Below are positions 8,616-16,866 of a stretch of 64,000 bases of DNA, one piece after another. The DNA comes from DASRTE01 sp035656095 (GTDB lineage: Bacteria; Actinomycetota; Actinomycetes; Jiangellales; Jiangellaceae). The DNA is taken from contig DASRTE010000093.1 of NCBI GenBank assembly GCA_035656095.1, positions 8,369-72,368 on the forward strand, written 5' to 3'. The position numbers and the translations under genes are program-made. Within the stretch, counting starts at the first letter, position 1; every line of letters begins with the position of its first letter. Below the pieces are notes generated by a model. That model was not told the DNA's origin and ran no database searches. It saw only the letters and a program-made list of their open reading frames with translations.

Positions 8616-9217
8616 GACGGCGTACCTGCCTGTGCCCGTAGCAGCGCGGCCGGAGCCACGTCCTCAACCGGCAGGCCGCGGCGGGCCGCCACCTGCTCGG
8701 GACGCTCGAGGTTCTTCAGGGCCTCGACGGTTGCATGCACGATGTTGATGGCGTTCGACGAGCCGAGCGACTTGCTCAGCACGTCGCGGACGCCTGCGCA
8801 TTCCAGAACGGCGCGCACGGGTCCGCCGGCGATGACACCGGTACCAGGCGACGCCGGGCGCAGGAGCACGACGCCCGCCGCCTTCTCACCCTGGATGGGG
8901 TGCGGGATCGTGCCCTGGATTCGAGGCACCTTGAAGAACTGTTTCTTGGCCTCCTCGACACCCTTGGCGATCGCCGCCGGCACCTCCTTGGCCTTGCCGT
9001 AGCCGACACCTACCGTGCCGTCGCCGTCACCGACGACCACGAGAGCGGTGAAGCTGAAGCGCCGACCACCCCGCACAACCTTGGCGACGCGGTTGATGGC
9101 GACGACACGCTCGATATAAGCCGTCTTCTCGGCTCCGCCGTCGCGACGGTTGTCTCGGTCGCGGCGGTCGCGGCGGTCGCCGCCGGCACCACCACCGCGG
9201 CGCTGGGGTCCAGCCAT
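8612..9217 (-). CDS. rpsE: 30S ribosomal protein S5
   Basis: S5 lies at the mRNA entry site and affects decoding fidelity. The 201-aa protein has an Arg/Asp/Gly-rich N-terminal extension (about 1-30). The S5 double-stranded-RNA-binding-like domain follows with GGRRFSFTALVVVGDGDGTV and YGKAKEVPAAIAKGVEEAKK, then the C-terminal domain (VRAVLECAGVRDVLSKSLGS). It is 29 nt after rplR in the spc operon. Confidence 0.98.
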   Translation of the reverse strand: MAGPQRRGGGAGGDRRDRRDRDNRRDGGAEKTAYIERVVAINRVAKVVRGGRRFSFTALVVVGDGDGTVGVGYGKAKEVPAAIAKGVEEAKKQFFKVPRIQGTIPHPIQGEKAAGVVLLRPASPGTGVIAGGPVRAVLECAGVRDVLSKSLGSSNAINIVHATVEALKNLERPEQVAARRGLPVEDVAPAALLRAQAGTPS

Positions 9218-9246
9218 GATCTCCCTACTTCCTACCTACTCGTGGT

Positions 9247-9630
9247 CTAGAACTGCAGGCCGCCGTCGCGGGCGCCTTCGGCCACCGCGGCCACGCGGCC
9301 GTGGTAGTGGTTGCCGGCACGGTCGAACACGACGGTCCCGATGCCGGCGGTCTTGGCCCGCTGTGCTACCAGCTCGCCGACCTTGCGGGCCTTCGCCGTC
9401 TTGTCCCCCGCCTCGCCGCGCAGGTCGGTTTCCATGCTGGACGCCGAAGCGAGCGTGCGCCCGGTGGAGTCGTCGACCACCTGCACCACCATGTGGCGTA
9501 ACGACCGGGTGACCACCAGGCGGGGACGTTCGGCCGAGCCGGTGATCTTCTTGCGGACGCGCAGATGCCTGCGGTCGCGGGCGGCGGCCTTGCCGCCGTG
9601 CCCGACGCGCCGGTTGATCGCGATGCCCAT
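9247..9630 (-). CDS. rplR: 50S ribosomal protein L18
   Basis: L18 binds 5S rRNA and helps dock it in the 50S central protuberance. The 127-aa protein has a basic N-terminus (HGGKAAARDRRHLRVRKKI) and the conserved core SAERPRLVVTRSLRHMVVQV ... VVFDRAGNHYHGRVAAVAEG. It follows rplF with a 2-nt gap. Confidence 0.98.
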   Translation of the reverse strand: MGIAINRRVGHGGKAAARDRRHLRVRKKITGSAERPRLVVTRSLRHMVVQVVDDSTGRTLASASSMETDLRGEAGDKTAKARKVGELVAQRAKTAGIGTVVFDRAGNHYHGRVAAVAEGARDGGLQF

Positions 9631-9632
9631 GA

Positions 9633-10175
9633 CTACTTCTTCCCAGCCTTTCCGACCTTGCGGCGGACCTGCTCGCCCGCGTAGCGGATGCCTTTGCCCT
9701 TGTACGGCTCCGGCTTGCGCAGCTTGCGGATGTTCGCGGCGACCTCGCCGACCTTCTGCTTGTCGATGCCCTGCACGGCGAACTTCGTCGGTGACTCGAC
9801 CGCGAAACTGATGCCGTCCGGAGCCTCGACGGTGATCGGATGGCTGTAGCCCAGCGCGAACTCGAGGTTCGAGCCCCGGGCGATCACCCGGTAGCCGACG
9901 CCGACGATCTCGAGCTTCTTCTCGTAACCCTGTGTCACACCGGTGACCATGTTGGCCACCAGCGTGCGAGTGAGCCCGTGCAGGGCGCGGCTGTCACGCT
10001 CGTCGTCGGGCCGATGGACCGCGAGAGTGCCCGCGTCGGTCCGCTCGACGTCGATCGTCGACGGCAGGATGTGGGTGAGGCTGCCCTTCGGCCCGTTGAC
10101 CGTGACCTCGCGGCCGTCGATGGCGACGTCGACACCGCTGGGAACGGGGATGGGCAGCTTGCCGATTCGCGACAT
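9633..10175 (-). CDS. rplF: 50S ribosomal protein L6
   Basis: L6 lies near the sarcin-ricin loop and factor-binding site. The 180-aa protein starts MSRIGKLPIPVPSGVDVAID and ends with the family signature region PEPYKGKGIRYAGEQVRRKV. The two alpha/beta L6 repeats are intact. It lies 15 nt after rpsH in the spc operon. Confidence 0.98.
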   Translation of the reverse strand: MSRIGKLPIPVPSGVDVAIDGREVTVNGPKGSLTHILPSTIDVERTDAGTLAVHRPDDERDSRALHGLTRTLVANMVTGVTQGYEKKLEIVGVGYRVIARGSNLEFALGYSHPITVEAPDGISFAVESPTKFAVQGIDKQKVGEVAANIRKLRKPEPYKGKGIRYAGEQVRRKVGKAGKK

Positions 10176-10190
10176 CTCCTTCTCCTCCCG

Positions 10191-10598
10191 TCACCACACG
10201 TAGGCGAGGACTTCCCCGCCCACGCCCTGCTTGGTCGCCGACCGGTCGGTCAGCAGCCCGTGCGACGTCGAGATGATGGCGACGCCCAGCCCACCCAGGA
10301 CCTTCGGCATGTTGGTCGACTTCGCGTAGACCCTCAGGCCCGGCTTGCTCACCCTGCGCACGCCGGCGATGGAGCGCTCCCGGCTCGGGCCGTACTTCAG
10401 CGTCAGCACCAGAGTCTTCGCTACCGGTCTGTCCGCGCTCTCCTGGACGGTCCAGCCGGCGATGAAGCCCTCCTGCCGGAGGATCTCGGCGATGTGCGAC
10501 TTCAGCTTGCTGTAAGGCATCCCGACGGTGTCGTGATAGGCCGAGTTGGCGTTGCGCAGACGGGTCAGCATGTCTGCGATGGGGTCTGTCATGGTCAT
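10191..10598 (-). CDS. rpsH: 30S ribosomal protein S8
   Basis: S8 binds the central domain of 16S rRNA and in other bacteria represses the spc operon. The 135-aa protein starts MTMTDPIADMLTRLRNANSA and contains the signature SKPGLRVYAKSTNMPKVLGG and GLGVAIISTSHGLLTD. A start at Met3 is also possible. It follows rpsN after 80 nt. Confidence 0.97.
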   Translation of the reverse strand: MTMTDPIADMLTRLRNANSAYHDTVGMPYSKLKSHIAEILRQEGFIAGWTVQESADRPVAKTLVLTLKYGPSRERSIAGVRRVSKPGLRVYAKSTNMPKVLGGLGVAIISTSHGLLTDRSATKQGVGGEVLAYVW

Positions 10599-10678
10599 GA
10601 TGCAACGGCCGCTTTCCCGCCGTGGTTTCCGAACCGGTGTCCGGATCGGACCTGCGGCGATCGTGGGTAGATCAGTGG

Positions 10679-10864
10679 TTACCAGCTGGACTTCGTGATG
10701 CCCGGGAGCTCGCCGCGGTGTGCCATCTCACGCAGGCACACCCGGCACAGGCCGAACTTGCGGTAGACCGAGTGCGGCCGCCCGCACCGCTGGCAGCGGG
10801 TGTAGGCACGAACCGCGAACTTGGGCTTCGCATTCGCCTTGTTGACAAGGGCCTTCTTCGCCAC
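10679..10864 (-). CDS. rpsN: 30S ribosomal protein S14 type Z
   Basis: A 61-aa short S14 with a zinc ribbon: Cys24 and Cys27 (RCQRCGRPHS) with Cys40 and Cys43 (GLCRVCLREMAHRGELPG). This is the usual spc-operon paralogue in actinobacteria. A zinc-free S14 may exist elsewhere in the genome for zinc starvation, but none is in this window. It lies 35 nt after rplE. Confidence 0.97.
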   Translation of the reverse strand: MAKKALVNKANAKPKFAVRAYTRCQRCGRPHSVYRKFGLCRVCLREMAHRGELPGITKSSW

Positions 10865-10899
10865 GTCAGTTCTCTTCCCTCATGGTTTGGCTCATCCGG

Positions 10900-11472
10900 T
10901 CATTGCTCCTGCTTGAACGGGAAGCCCAGCCGCTGCAGCAGCGCCCGGCCCTCGTCGTCGGTGTGCGCCGTCGTCACGACGGTGATGTCCATCCCGCGGA
11001 CCCGGTCGATGGCGTCCTGGTTGATCTCGTGGAACACCGCCTGCTCGTTGAGGCCGAAGGTGTAGTTGCCGCGGCCGTCGAACTGCCGCTGCGACAGGCC
11101 GCGGAAGTCGCGGATGCGCGGCAAGGCGATCGTGGTCAGCCGGTCGAGGAACTCCCACATGCGGTCGCCGCGCAGCGTGACGTGCGCACCGATCGGCATG
11201 CCCTCGCGCAGCTTGAACTGAGCGATCGACTTGCGCGCCTTCGTGACCGCCGGCTTCTGACCGGTGATGGCCTCCAGGTCGCGGATGGCACCCTCGATCA
11301 GCTTGGCGTCCCTGGCGGCCTCGCCCACGCCCATGTTGACGACGACCTTGGTGACCGTCGGGACCTGCATGACGTTGCCCACGTCGAATTGCTCGCGAAG
11401 CGCCGGGACGATCTCCTCGCGGTAGCGCTGCTTGAGCCGGGGAAGCGGCCGGGTCTCGGTTGCCGTGCTCAT
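10900..11472 (-). CDS. rplE: 50S ribosomal protein L5
   Basis: L5 binds 5S rRNA and contacts P-site tRNA. The 190-aa protein has the signature VPTVTKVVVNMGVGEAARDA and GQKPAVTKARKSIAQFKLRE. It starts with ATG at 11472, overlapping the rplX stop by one base (TGATG), which implies coupling. Confidence 0.98.
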   Translation of the reverse strand: MSTATETRPLPRLKQRYREEIVPALREQFDVGNVMQVPTVTKVVVNMGVGEAARDAKLIEGAIRDLEAITGQKPAVTKARKSIAQFKLREGMPIGAHVTLRGDRMWEFLDRLTTIALPRIRDFRGLSQRQFDGRGNYTFGLNEQAVFHEINQDAIDRVRGMDITVVTTAHTDDEGRALLQRLGFPFKQEQ

Positions 11473-11807
11473 CAGATGTCCTCACCGGTGCGCTTGGCGA
11501 ACCGGACCTTGTTGCCGTTGTCGTCGACCCGGAACCCGACCCGCGTGCCGACGGTCTTCTTCTCGCCCTCGACATCGACCTCGACGGCCAGCATCACGTT
11601 GCTGATGTGGATCGGGGCCTCCTGATGCACGATCCCGCCGGACTTCGCGCCGCGGGCGCTCTGGACGGTCTTGGTGTGCTTGGTGATGCGGTTGACGCCC
11701 TCGACCAGCACGCGGTCCTGCGTCGGGTAGGCGGCGATGACCTTGCCGATCGCACCCCTGTCCCGGCCGGCGACGACCACGACCGTGTCGCCCTTCCTGA
11801 TACGCAT
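11472..11807 (-). CDS. rplX: 50S ribosomal protein L24
   Basis: L24 starts 50S assembly. I chose the ATG at 11807 (111 aa, MRIRKGDTVVVVAGRDRGAI start, KOW motif in the first 30 residues). A GTG at 11813 overlaps the rplN stop as GTGA, but the GGAGG Shine-Dalgarno is only 4 nt from that GTG and 10 nt from the ATG. The longer frame seen upstream is the rplN region read in another phase. Confidence 0.95.
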   Translation of the reverse strand: MRIRKGDTVVVVAGRDRGAIGKVIAAYPTQDRVLVEGVNRITKHTKTVQSARGAKSGGIVHQEAPIHISNVMLAVEVDVEGEKKTVGTRVGFRVDDNGNKVRFAKRTGEDI

Positions 11808-11809
11808 GC

Positions 11810-12178
11810 TCACAGCACCTCCGGTGCGAGCGAGATGATCCGCATGAATCTCTTCTCGCGCAGCTCGCGGCCGACCGGCCCGAAGATGCGCGTGCCGCGC
11901 GGGTCCCCGCCGTCCTTGATGATCACCGCTGCGTTCTCGTCGAAGCGGATGTAGGAACCGTCCGGCCGGCGGCGTTCCTTGGCGGTGCGGACGATGACGG
12001 CGCGGACGACCTCGCCCTTCTTGACACCGCCGCCGGGGATGGCGTCCTTGACGGTCGCCACGATGACGTCGCCGATGCCGGCGTAGCGCCGCCCGGAACC
12101 GCCGAGAACGCGGATGCAGAGCAGCTCCTTCGCACCCGTGTTGTCGGCGACGCGCACCCGCGACTCCTGCTGGATCAT
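11810..12178 (-). CDS. rplN: 50S ribosomal protein L14
   Basis: L14 forms an intersubunit bridge. The 122-aa protein starts MIQQESRVRVADNTGAKELL and contains the signature GGGVKKGEVVRAVIVRTAKE; it is of exact family length. It lies 76 nt after rpsQ and heads the spc operon (rplN to map). Confidence 0.98.
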   Translation of the reverse strand: MIQQESRVRVADNTGAKELLCIRVLGGSGRRYAGIGDVIVATVKDAIPGGGVKKGEVVRAVIVRTAKERRRPDGSYIRFDENAAVIIKDGGDPRGTRIFGPVGRELREKRFMRIISLAPEVL

Positions 12179-12254
12179 GTCGATGACTCCTGGTTGTCGC
12201 GCCGGTTCTCATCCAGTCCTGACGACCTGGGCTGAGCCTGGCGGAACGGTCGGG

Positions 12255-12572
12255 TTACTTGGCCTTCTCGAGGATCTCCACGACCCGCCACCGCTTGGTC
12301 GCCGACAGCGGCCTGGTCTCCATCAGGAGGACCCGGTCGCCGGCGACGGCGGCGTTCTGCTCGTCGTGGGCCTTGAGCTTGCTGGTCCGCCGGACGACCT
12401 TGCCGTACAGCGGGTGCTTGAAGCGGTCCTCGACGGCCACGACGACCGTCTTGTCCATCTTGTCGCTGACGACGAGGCCCTCGCGGACCTTGCGGAAGCC
12501 CCGGCTCGGCGTGGTCGGCTCGGCGCGGGTCGTCTTCTCGGTCACAGTGGTGTCCTCGTTCGGTGTGGTCAT
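12255..12572 (-). CDS. rpsQ: 30S ribosomal protein S17
   Basis: S17 binds helix 11 of 16S rRNA. I placed the start at the ATG at 12572, overlapping the rpmC stop as ATGA, giving 105 aa. About 20 Thr/Glu-rich residues precede the OB-fold core (SRGFRKVREGLVVSDKMDKT, then FKHPLYGKVVRRTSKLKAHD). A longer upstream frame belongs to other genes. It is the last gene of the S10 operon. Confidence 0.96.
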   Translation of the reverse strand: MTTPNEDTTVTEKTTRAEPTTPSRGFRKVREGLVVSDKMDKTVVVAVEDRFKHPLYGKVVRRTSKLKAHDEQNAAVAGDRVLLMETRPLSATKRWRVVEILEKAK

Positions 12573-12829
12573 GCGGCACCGCCGGTGGCCGCGCCGGTGT
12601 CCTCGACGACGGTGGTGATGCCGAGCTCGCGCTCGCGCATGATCGTGTAGATGCGTGCGATGTCGCGACGCACGGCCTTCAGCCTGCCGTGGCTCTCGAG
12701 CTGTCCCGTCGCGGCCTGGAAGCGCAGGTTGAACAGCCCCTCCTTGGCCTTGTGGAGCTCCTCGACCAGGTCGGCGTCGGTCATGGCTCGCAGCGCCGCA
12801 GAGGTGAGGTCCTTCGATCCGATGGCCAT
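12569..12829 (-). CDS. rpmC: 50S ribosomal protein L29
   Basis: L29 sits beside the exit tunnel. The start is chosen at the ATG at 12829 (86 aa): an AGGTG motif lies 7 nt before it, but only 4 nt before the alternative GTG at 12832. Core motif: LVEELHKAKEGLFNLRFQAA ... RRDIARIYTIMRERE. A 20-residue Ala/Gly-rich tail is present. It overlaps the rplP stop. Confidence 0.95.
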   Translation of the reverse strand: MAIGSKDLTSAALRAMTDADLVEELHKAKEGLFNLRFQAATGQLESHGRLKAVRRDIARIYTIMRERELGITTVVEDTGAATGGAA

Positions 12830-13248
12830 CACAGTTCACCTGCCTCGCGCGTGACGATGCGGCACTTCATCGGCAGCTTGTGGATGGCGCGGGTCAGCGC
12901 CTCACGGGCCACCTTGTCGTTGGGATAGGACAGTTCGAACATGACCCGGCCCGGTCGGACGTTGGCGACCCACCATTCGGGCGAGCCCTTGCCGGAGCCC
13001 ATCCGGGTCTCGGCCGGCTTCTTGGTGAGCGGGCGGTCCGGGTAGATGTTGATCCAGACCTTGCCGCCACGACGGATGTGGCGAGTGATCGCGATACGGG
13101 CCGACTCGATCTGGCGGTTTGTGACGTAGTGCCCTTCGACCGCCTGGATGCCGAACTCGCCGAACGCCAGCGAGGTACCGCCCTTGGCGACGCCACGTCG
13201 CCTCGGGTGGTGCTGCTTGCGGTGCTTGACCTTCCGCGGAATCAGCAT
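12829..13248 (-). CDS. rplP: 50S ribosomal protein L16
   Basis: L16 organises the A-site region of the 50S. Read from the ATG at 13248 (2 nt after rpsC) it is 139 aa, MLIPRKVKHRKQHHPRRRGV start, with the signatures RIAITRHIRRGGKVWINIYP and TRMGSGKGSPEWWVANVRPG. The longer open frame upstream runs through rpsC in a different phase and is not coding. Confidence 0.97.
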   Translation of the reverse strand: MLIPRKVKHRKQHHPRRRGVAKGGTSLAFGEFGIQAVEGHYVTNRQIESARIAITRHIRRGGKVWINIYPDRPLTKKPAETRMGSGKGSPEWWVANVRPGRVMFELSYPNDKVAREALTRAIHKLPMKCRIVTREAGEL

Positions 13249-13250
13249 GG

Positions 13251-14084
13251 TCAGGCCTCCTGCTCGCCGCCGACAGGCCGGCCTGCGGCCGCCTCCGGCG
13301 CGGAGGCACCGCCGTCGCCGGCGGCCGGAGCACCGGTTTCGACGCCCCGGGAGGTCTCGCCACGGGCCGGCCGGCGCCGCTCGGGCCGCCGGCGCTGTTG
13401 CTGGACCCGGGCCTGAGCGGCCTGTGCCTCGCGCTCGGCCCGCGAGCCGGCCACCTCGCCCTTGTAGATCCAGACCTTGACGCCGATCCGTCCGAAGGTG
13501 GTCCGCGCCTCGTAGAAGCCGTAGTCCACGTCGGCGCGAAGGGTGTGGAGAGGCACTCGCCCCTCGCGGTAGAACTCCGACCGGCTCATCTCTGCACCGC
13601 CGAGGCGGCCCGAACACTGCACCCGGATGCCCTTGGCGCCCGCGCGCATGGTGGTCTGGATCGCCTTGCGCATCGCGCGCCGGAATGCCACCCGGGCGGA
13701 CAGCTGCTCGGCCACGCCCTGCGCGACGAGTTGTGCGTCGATCTCGGGCTGCTTGACCTCGAGGATGTTGAGCTGCACCTGCTTGCCGGTCAGCTTCTCG
13801 AGCTCGGTGCGCAGCCGGTCGGCCTCCGCGCCGCGGCGACCGATGACGATGCCCGGTCGGGCGGTGTGGATGTCGACCCGGACGCGGTCACGCGTGCGCT
13901 CGATCTCGACCTTCGAGATGCCGGCGCGCTCCATGCCCTTGCCCATGAGCTTGCGGATCGCCACGTCCTCGGCGACGTAGTCGCGGTAGCGCTGGCCCGA
14001 GGTCGTGCTGTCGGCGAACCACCGGCTCTGGTGGTCGGTGGAGATGCCGAGCCGGAACCCGTGCGGGTTGATCTTCTGACCCAC
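13251..14084 (-). CDS. rpsC: 30S ribosomal protein S3, with Arg/Glu-rich tail
   Basis: S3 forms part of the mRNA entry channel and helicase. It starts with GTG at 14084 (overlapping the rplV TAG by one base) and encodes 277 aa. A KH type-2 domain lies at about 40-110 (RPGIVIGRRGAEADRLRTEL) and the C-terminal domain about 115-210. A low-complexity Arg/Gln/Glu/Ala tail of about 65 residues follows, longer than in E. coli (233 aa total) but common in actinobacteria. Confidence 0.97.
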   Translation of the reverse strand: MGQKINPHGFRLGISTDHQSRWFADSTTSGQRYRDYVAEDVAIRKLMGKGMERAGISKVEIERTRDRVRVDIHTARPGIVIGRRGAEADRLRTELEKLTGKQVQLNILEVKQPEIDAQLVAQGVAEQLSARVAFRRAMRKAIQTTMRAGAKGIRVQCSGRLGGAEMSRSEFYREGRVPLHTLRADVDYGFYEARTTFGRIGVKVWIYKGEVAGSRAEREAQAAQARVQQQRRRPERRRPARGETSRGVETGAPAAGDGGASAPEAAAGRPVGGEQEA

Positions 14085-14467
14085 TAGCGGGTCCCTCCCT
14101 TCGAACCTGCCGTACTGCGCGTGCGCTGTACGGGCGTGCGTTCCTCGACGACGACGGTGATGTGGCTGGTGCGCTTGGCGACGCGGTAGGCGCGCCCCTG
14201 CGCACGCGGCCGGAACCGCTTCATGGTCGGGCCCTCGTCGACGTAGGCCTCGGCCACGTACAACGTGTCCGGCGCCAGGCCGTCGTTGTTCTCGGCGTTG
14301 GCCATGGCGCTCTCGAGCACCTTGCGCACCGGCTCCGCAGCGGCTTGTGGCGCGAACCGCAGGAGCGCGGCGGCCTCGTCGGCCTTCATGCCCCGGATGA
14401 CGTCCACCACGCGGCGCGCCTTCAAGGGCGTGACGCGGACGAACCGCGCCTGGGCCCTGGCTTCCAT
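14084..14467 (-). CDS. rplV: 50S ribosomal protein L22
   Basis: L22 lines the exit-tunnel constriction. The 127-aa protein starts MEARAQARFVRVTPLKARRV. It has the KVLESAMANAENNDGLAPDT motif and the extended loop tip region KRFRPRAQGRAYRVAKRTSH, where macrolide resistance changes occur in other bacteria. It ends in a Thr/Gly-rich tail and is coupled to rpsC by a 1-nt overlap. Confidence 0.98.
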   Translation of the reverse strand: MEARAQARFVRVTPLKARRVVDVIRGMKADEAAALLRFAPQAAAEPVRKVLESAMANAENNDGLAPDTLYVAEAYVDEGPTMKRFRPRAQGRAYRVAKRTSHITVVVEERTPVQRTRSTAGSKGGTR

Positions 14468-14503
14468 CGTGACTCCCTCGATCTCGTCAGCTTCGTGGTG
14501 GAC

Positions 14504-14785
14504 TCACCGGCGACGGGCGCGCCGGTCGTCCCTCTCGTGGGCCCGGAAGGTCCGTGTGGGCGCGAACTCGCCGAGCTTGTGCCCGACCATCGCCTCGGTC
14601 ACGAAGATCGGGACGTGCTTGCGGCCGTCGTGGACGGCGATCGTGTGGCCGATCATGTCCGGGACGATCATCGACCGGCGGGACCAGGTCTTGATGACGT
14701 GCTTGGTGCCCTTCGTGTTCTGCGCCTCGACCTTTCTGGCCAGGTGCTCGTCCACGAAGGGACCCTTCTTGAGACTGCGCGGCAT
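14504..14785 (-). CDS. rpsS: 30S ribosomal protein S19
   Basis: S19 lies in the 30S head next to S13. The 93-aa protein starts MPRSLKKGPFVDEHLARKVE and contains the signature GHKLGEFAPTRTFRAHERDD. It lies 17 nt after rplB and 36 nt before rplV. Confidence 0.98.
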   Translation of the reverse strand: MPRSLKKGPFVDEHLARKVEAQNTKGTKHVIKTWSRRSMIVPDMIGHTIAVHDGRKHVPIFVTEAMVGHKLGEFAPTRTFRAHERDDRRARRR

Positions 14786-14802
14786 GGTCTACCTGCTCCC
14801 GA

Positions 14803-15639
14803 TCAACGCTTCTTGCCGGTCTTGCGGCGGCGGACGATCTGGCGGTCGCTGGGCTTACCGGCCCGGCGGGTGCGCCCCTCGGGGCGGCCGTTGGGGTTGA
14901 CCGGGTGACGGCCACCCGAAGACTTGCCCTCACCGCCACCGTGCGGGTGGTCGACCGGGTTCATGGCCACGCCGCGGACGGACGGGCGCTTCCCTTTCCA
15001 CCGCATCCGGCCGGCCTTACCCCAGTTGATGTTGGACTGCTCGGCGTTGCCCACCTCGCCGACCGTGGCGCGGCAGCGGACGTCGACGTTGCGGATCTCT
15101 CCCGAGGGCATCCGCAGCTGAGCCCAGGTGCCCTCTTTCGCCACGAGCTGGACCCGGGCGCCGGCCGAGCGGGCGATCTTCGCACCGCCACCGGGCCGGA
15201 GCTCGATGGCGTGCACCACCGTGCCGACCGGGATGTTGCGCAGCGGCAGGTTGTTGCCCGGCTTGATGTCCGCCCTGGGGCCTGCCTCGACGGCGGCACC
15301 CTGCACCAGCCGGGTCGGGGCCAGGATGTAGCGCTTGTCTCCGTCGGCGTAGTGCAGCAGCGCGATCCGGGCGGTGCGATTGGGGTCGTACTCGATGTGC
15401 GCCACCGTCGCGGGCACGCCGTCCTTGTCCGCCCGCCGGAAGTCGATCACGCGGTACTGGCGCTTGTGGCCACCGCCCTGGTGGCGGGTCGTGATCCGCC
15501 CCGCGTTGTTGCGGCCGCCCTTCTTCGGGAGCGGACGCACCAGTGACTTCTCCGGCTCGGAGCGGGTGATCTCGACGAAGTCGGCGACGCTGGCACCGCG
15601 CCGGCCCGGCGTCGTCGGCTTGTACTTACGGATTCCCAT
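14803..15639 (-). CDS. rplB: 50S ribosomal protein L2
   Basis: L2 is a primary 23S rRNA-binding protein needed for subunit joining and peptidyl transfer. The 278-aa protein has the RNA-binding domain with RITTRHQGGGHKRQYRVIDF. The C-terminal signature NPVDHPHGGGEGKSSGGRHP includes the conserved His implicated in peptidyl-transferase centre structure. It lies 33 nt after rplW. Confidence 0.98.
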   Translation of the reverse strand: MGIRKYKPTTPGRRGASVADFVEITRSEPEKSLVRPLPKKGGRNNAGRITTRHQGGGHKRQYRVIDFRRADKDGVPATVAHIEYDPNRTARIALLHYADGDKRYILAPTRLVQGAAVEAGPRADIKPGNNLPLRNIPVGTVVHAIELRPGGGAKIARSAGARVQLVAKEGTWAQLRMPSGEIRNVDVRCRATVGEVGNAEQSNINWGKAGRMRWKGKRPSVRGVAMNPVDHPHGGGEGKSSGGRHPVNPNGRPEGRTRRAGKPSDRQIVRRRKTGKKR

Positions 15640-15672
15640 GTCTGGTCAGTCCCTCGAATGCTCTGGTGCCGG

Positions 15673-15978
15673 TCAGGAGACCGGCCCCCCGAAGATGTCG
15701 ATGCGCTGTCCCTCGGCGACGGTGACGATCGCGCGCTTGGTGTCCGGACGCCGACCCACGCCGAAGCGGGTCCGGCGCCGCTTACCTGCCCGGTTGAGGG
15801 TGTTGACGCCCGTCACGGTCACGCTGAAGACCTTCTCGACCGCGATCTTGATCTCGGTCTTGTTCGCGTCGGGCGCGACCACGAAGGTGTACTTGTTCTC
15901 GTCGAGCAGTCCGTAGCTCTTCTCGGAGACGATCGGGCCGCGCAGCACGTCGCGCGGGTCCTTGTGGATCGCGCTCAC
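15673..15978 (-). CDS. rplW: 50S ribosomal protein L23
   Basis: L23 is the docking site for trigger factor and SRP at the tunnel exit. It starts with GTG at 15978, its GTGA overlapping the rplD stop by 4 nt. The 101-aa protein has VSEKSYGLLDENKYTFVVAP near the N-terminus and the extended basic loop NTLNRAGKRRRTRFGVGRRP. Confidence 0.97.
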   Translation of the reverse strand: MSAIHKDPRDVLRGPIVSEKSYGLLDENKYTFVVAPDANKTEIKIAVEKVFSVTVTGVNTLNRAGKRRRTRFGVGRRPDTKRAIVTVAEGQRIDIFGGPVS

Positions 15979-16862
15979 GTGCCGTCCTCCTTGGTCGCCT
16001 TCGTCGTAGCTGTCTTCTTCGCCGCGGCCTTCGTCGTCGTGGCCCGCGTCGTGGCCTTCCTCGCCGTGGCCTTCTTGGCCGTGGCCTTCTTCGCCGTGGC
16101 CTTCTTGGCCGCGGTCTTCGTAGCCGGTGCCTTCTTCGCCGCCGACTTCTCCGTCGACGTCGTCGAGGCGGCCGGCGTCCTGTCCGCGTGCTGCTCGTCG
16201 GCCGAGTCGTCGTCACCGCCGCCGGCGGTCACGCGGACCGTCCTGCCGTCGAGAAACGCCTCGAGTGCGGACTGGGTGAACACGACGTCGTCGGAGCACA
16301 GGACGTCGTACGTGTTGAGCTGGTCGGCGGCGATCAGGTGGACCTGCGGCACGTTCCGCAGGCTCTTGACTGTGAGCTCGTCGCCGCGGGCCGCGACCAC
16401 CAGGACGTTGTCGCGGTCGGTGACGGTGCCGAGCGCGGCGAGGGCCGCCTTGGTGGAAGGTGCGTCGCCCTCGACGAACCCGGCGATCACATGGACCCGC
16501 CCGTGCCTGGCCCGGTCGGACAATGCCCCTCGCAGGGCAGCCGCCTTCATCTTCTTGGGTGTTCGCTGCGCGTAGTCGCGTGGCGTCGGACCGTGCACGA
16601 TGCCACCGCCGGTGAACTGCGGCGCGCGAATCGAGCCCTGACGGGCCCGACCGGTGCCCTTCTGGCGGTACGGCTTGCGCCCGCCGCCGCGTACCTCACC
16701 ACGAGTCTTGGTGCTGTGGGTGCCCTGGCGGGCGGCGGCCAGCTGCGCGACGACGACCTGGTGGATCAACGGTACGTTGACCTGGACGTCGAAGACGTCG
16801 GCCGGCAATTCGACGCTGCCGGCCTTGCGGCCCTGGGCGTTCTTCACGTCGATCTCGGTCAT
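15975..16862 (-). CDS. rplD: 50S ribosomal protein L4 with histone-like Lys/Ala/Thr tail
   Basis: L4 reaches into the exit tunnel and in many bacteria autoregulates the S10 operon. The start is the ATG at 16862 (4 nt after rplC), giving 295 aa against about 200-220 aa in typical L4. The core (about 1-215) has the tunnel loop THSTKTRGEVRGGGRKPYRQ. An acidic stretch (GGGDDDSADEQ) and a roughly 60-residue tail follow, built of AKKAT-like pentapeptides (KKATAKKATAKKATARKATT), resembling tails of histone H1-like or HU proteins. The DNA of the tail is a 15-nt quasi-repeat. The tail is probably disordered and RNA- or DNA-binding; that is inference. Confidence 0.96.
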   Translation of the reverse strand: MTEIDVKNAQGRKAGSVELPADVFDVQVNVPLIHQVVVAQLAAARQGTHSTKTRGEVRGGGRKPYRQKGTGRARQGSIRAPQFTGGGIVHGPTPRDYAQRTPKKMKAAALRGALSDRARHGRVHVIAGFVEGDAPSTKAALAALGTVTDRDNVLVVAARGDELTVKSLRNVPQVHLIAADQLNTYDVLCSDDVVFTQSALEAFLDGRTVRVTAGGGDDDSADEQHADRTPAASTTSTEKSAAKKAPATKTAAKKATAKKATAKKATARKATTRATTTKAAAKKTATTKATKEDGT

Positions 16863-16866
16863 GTCC

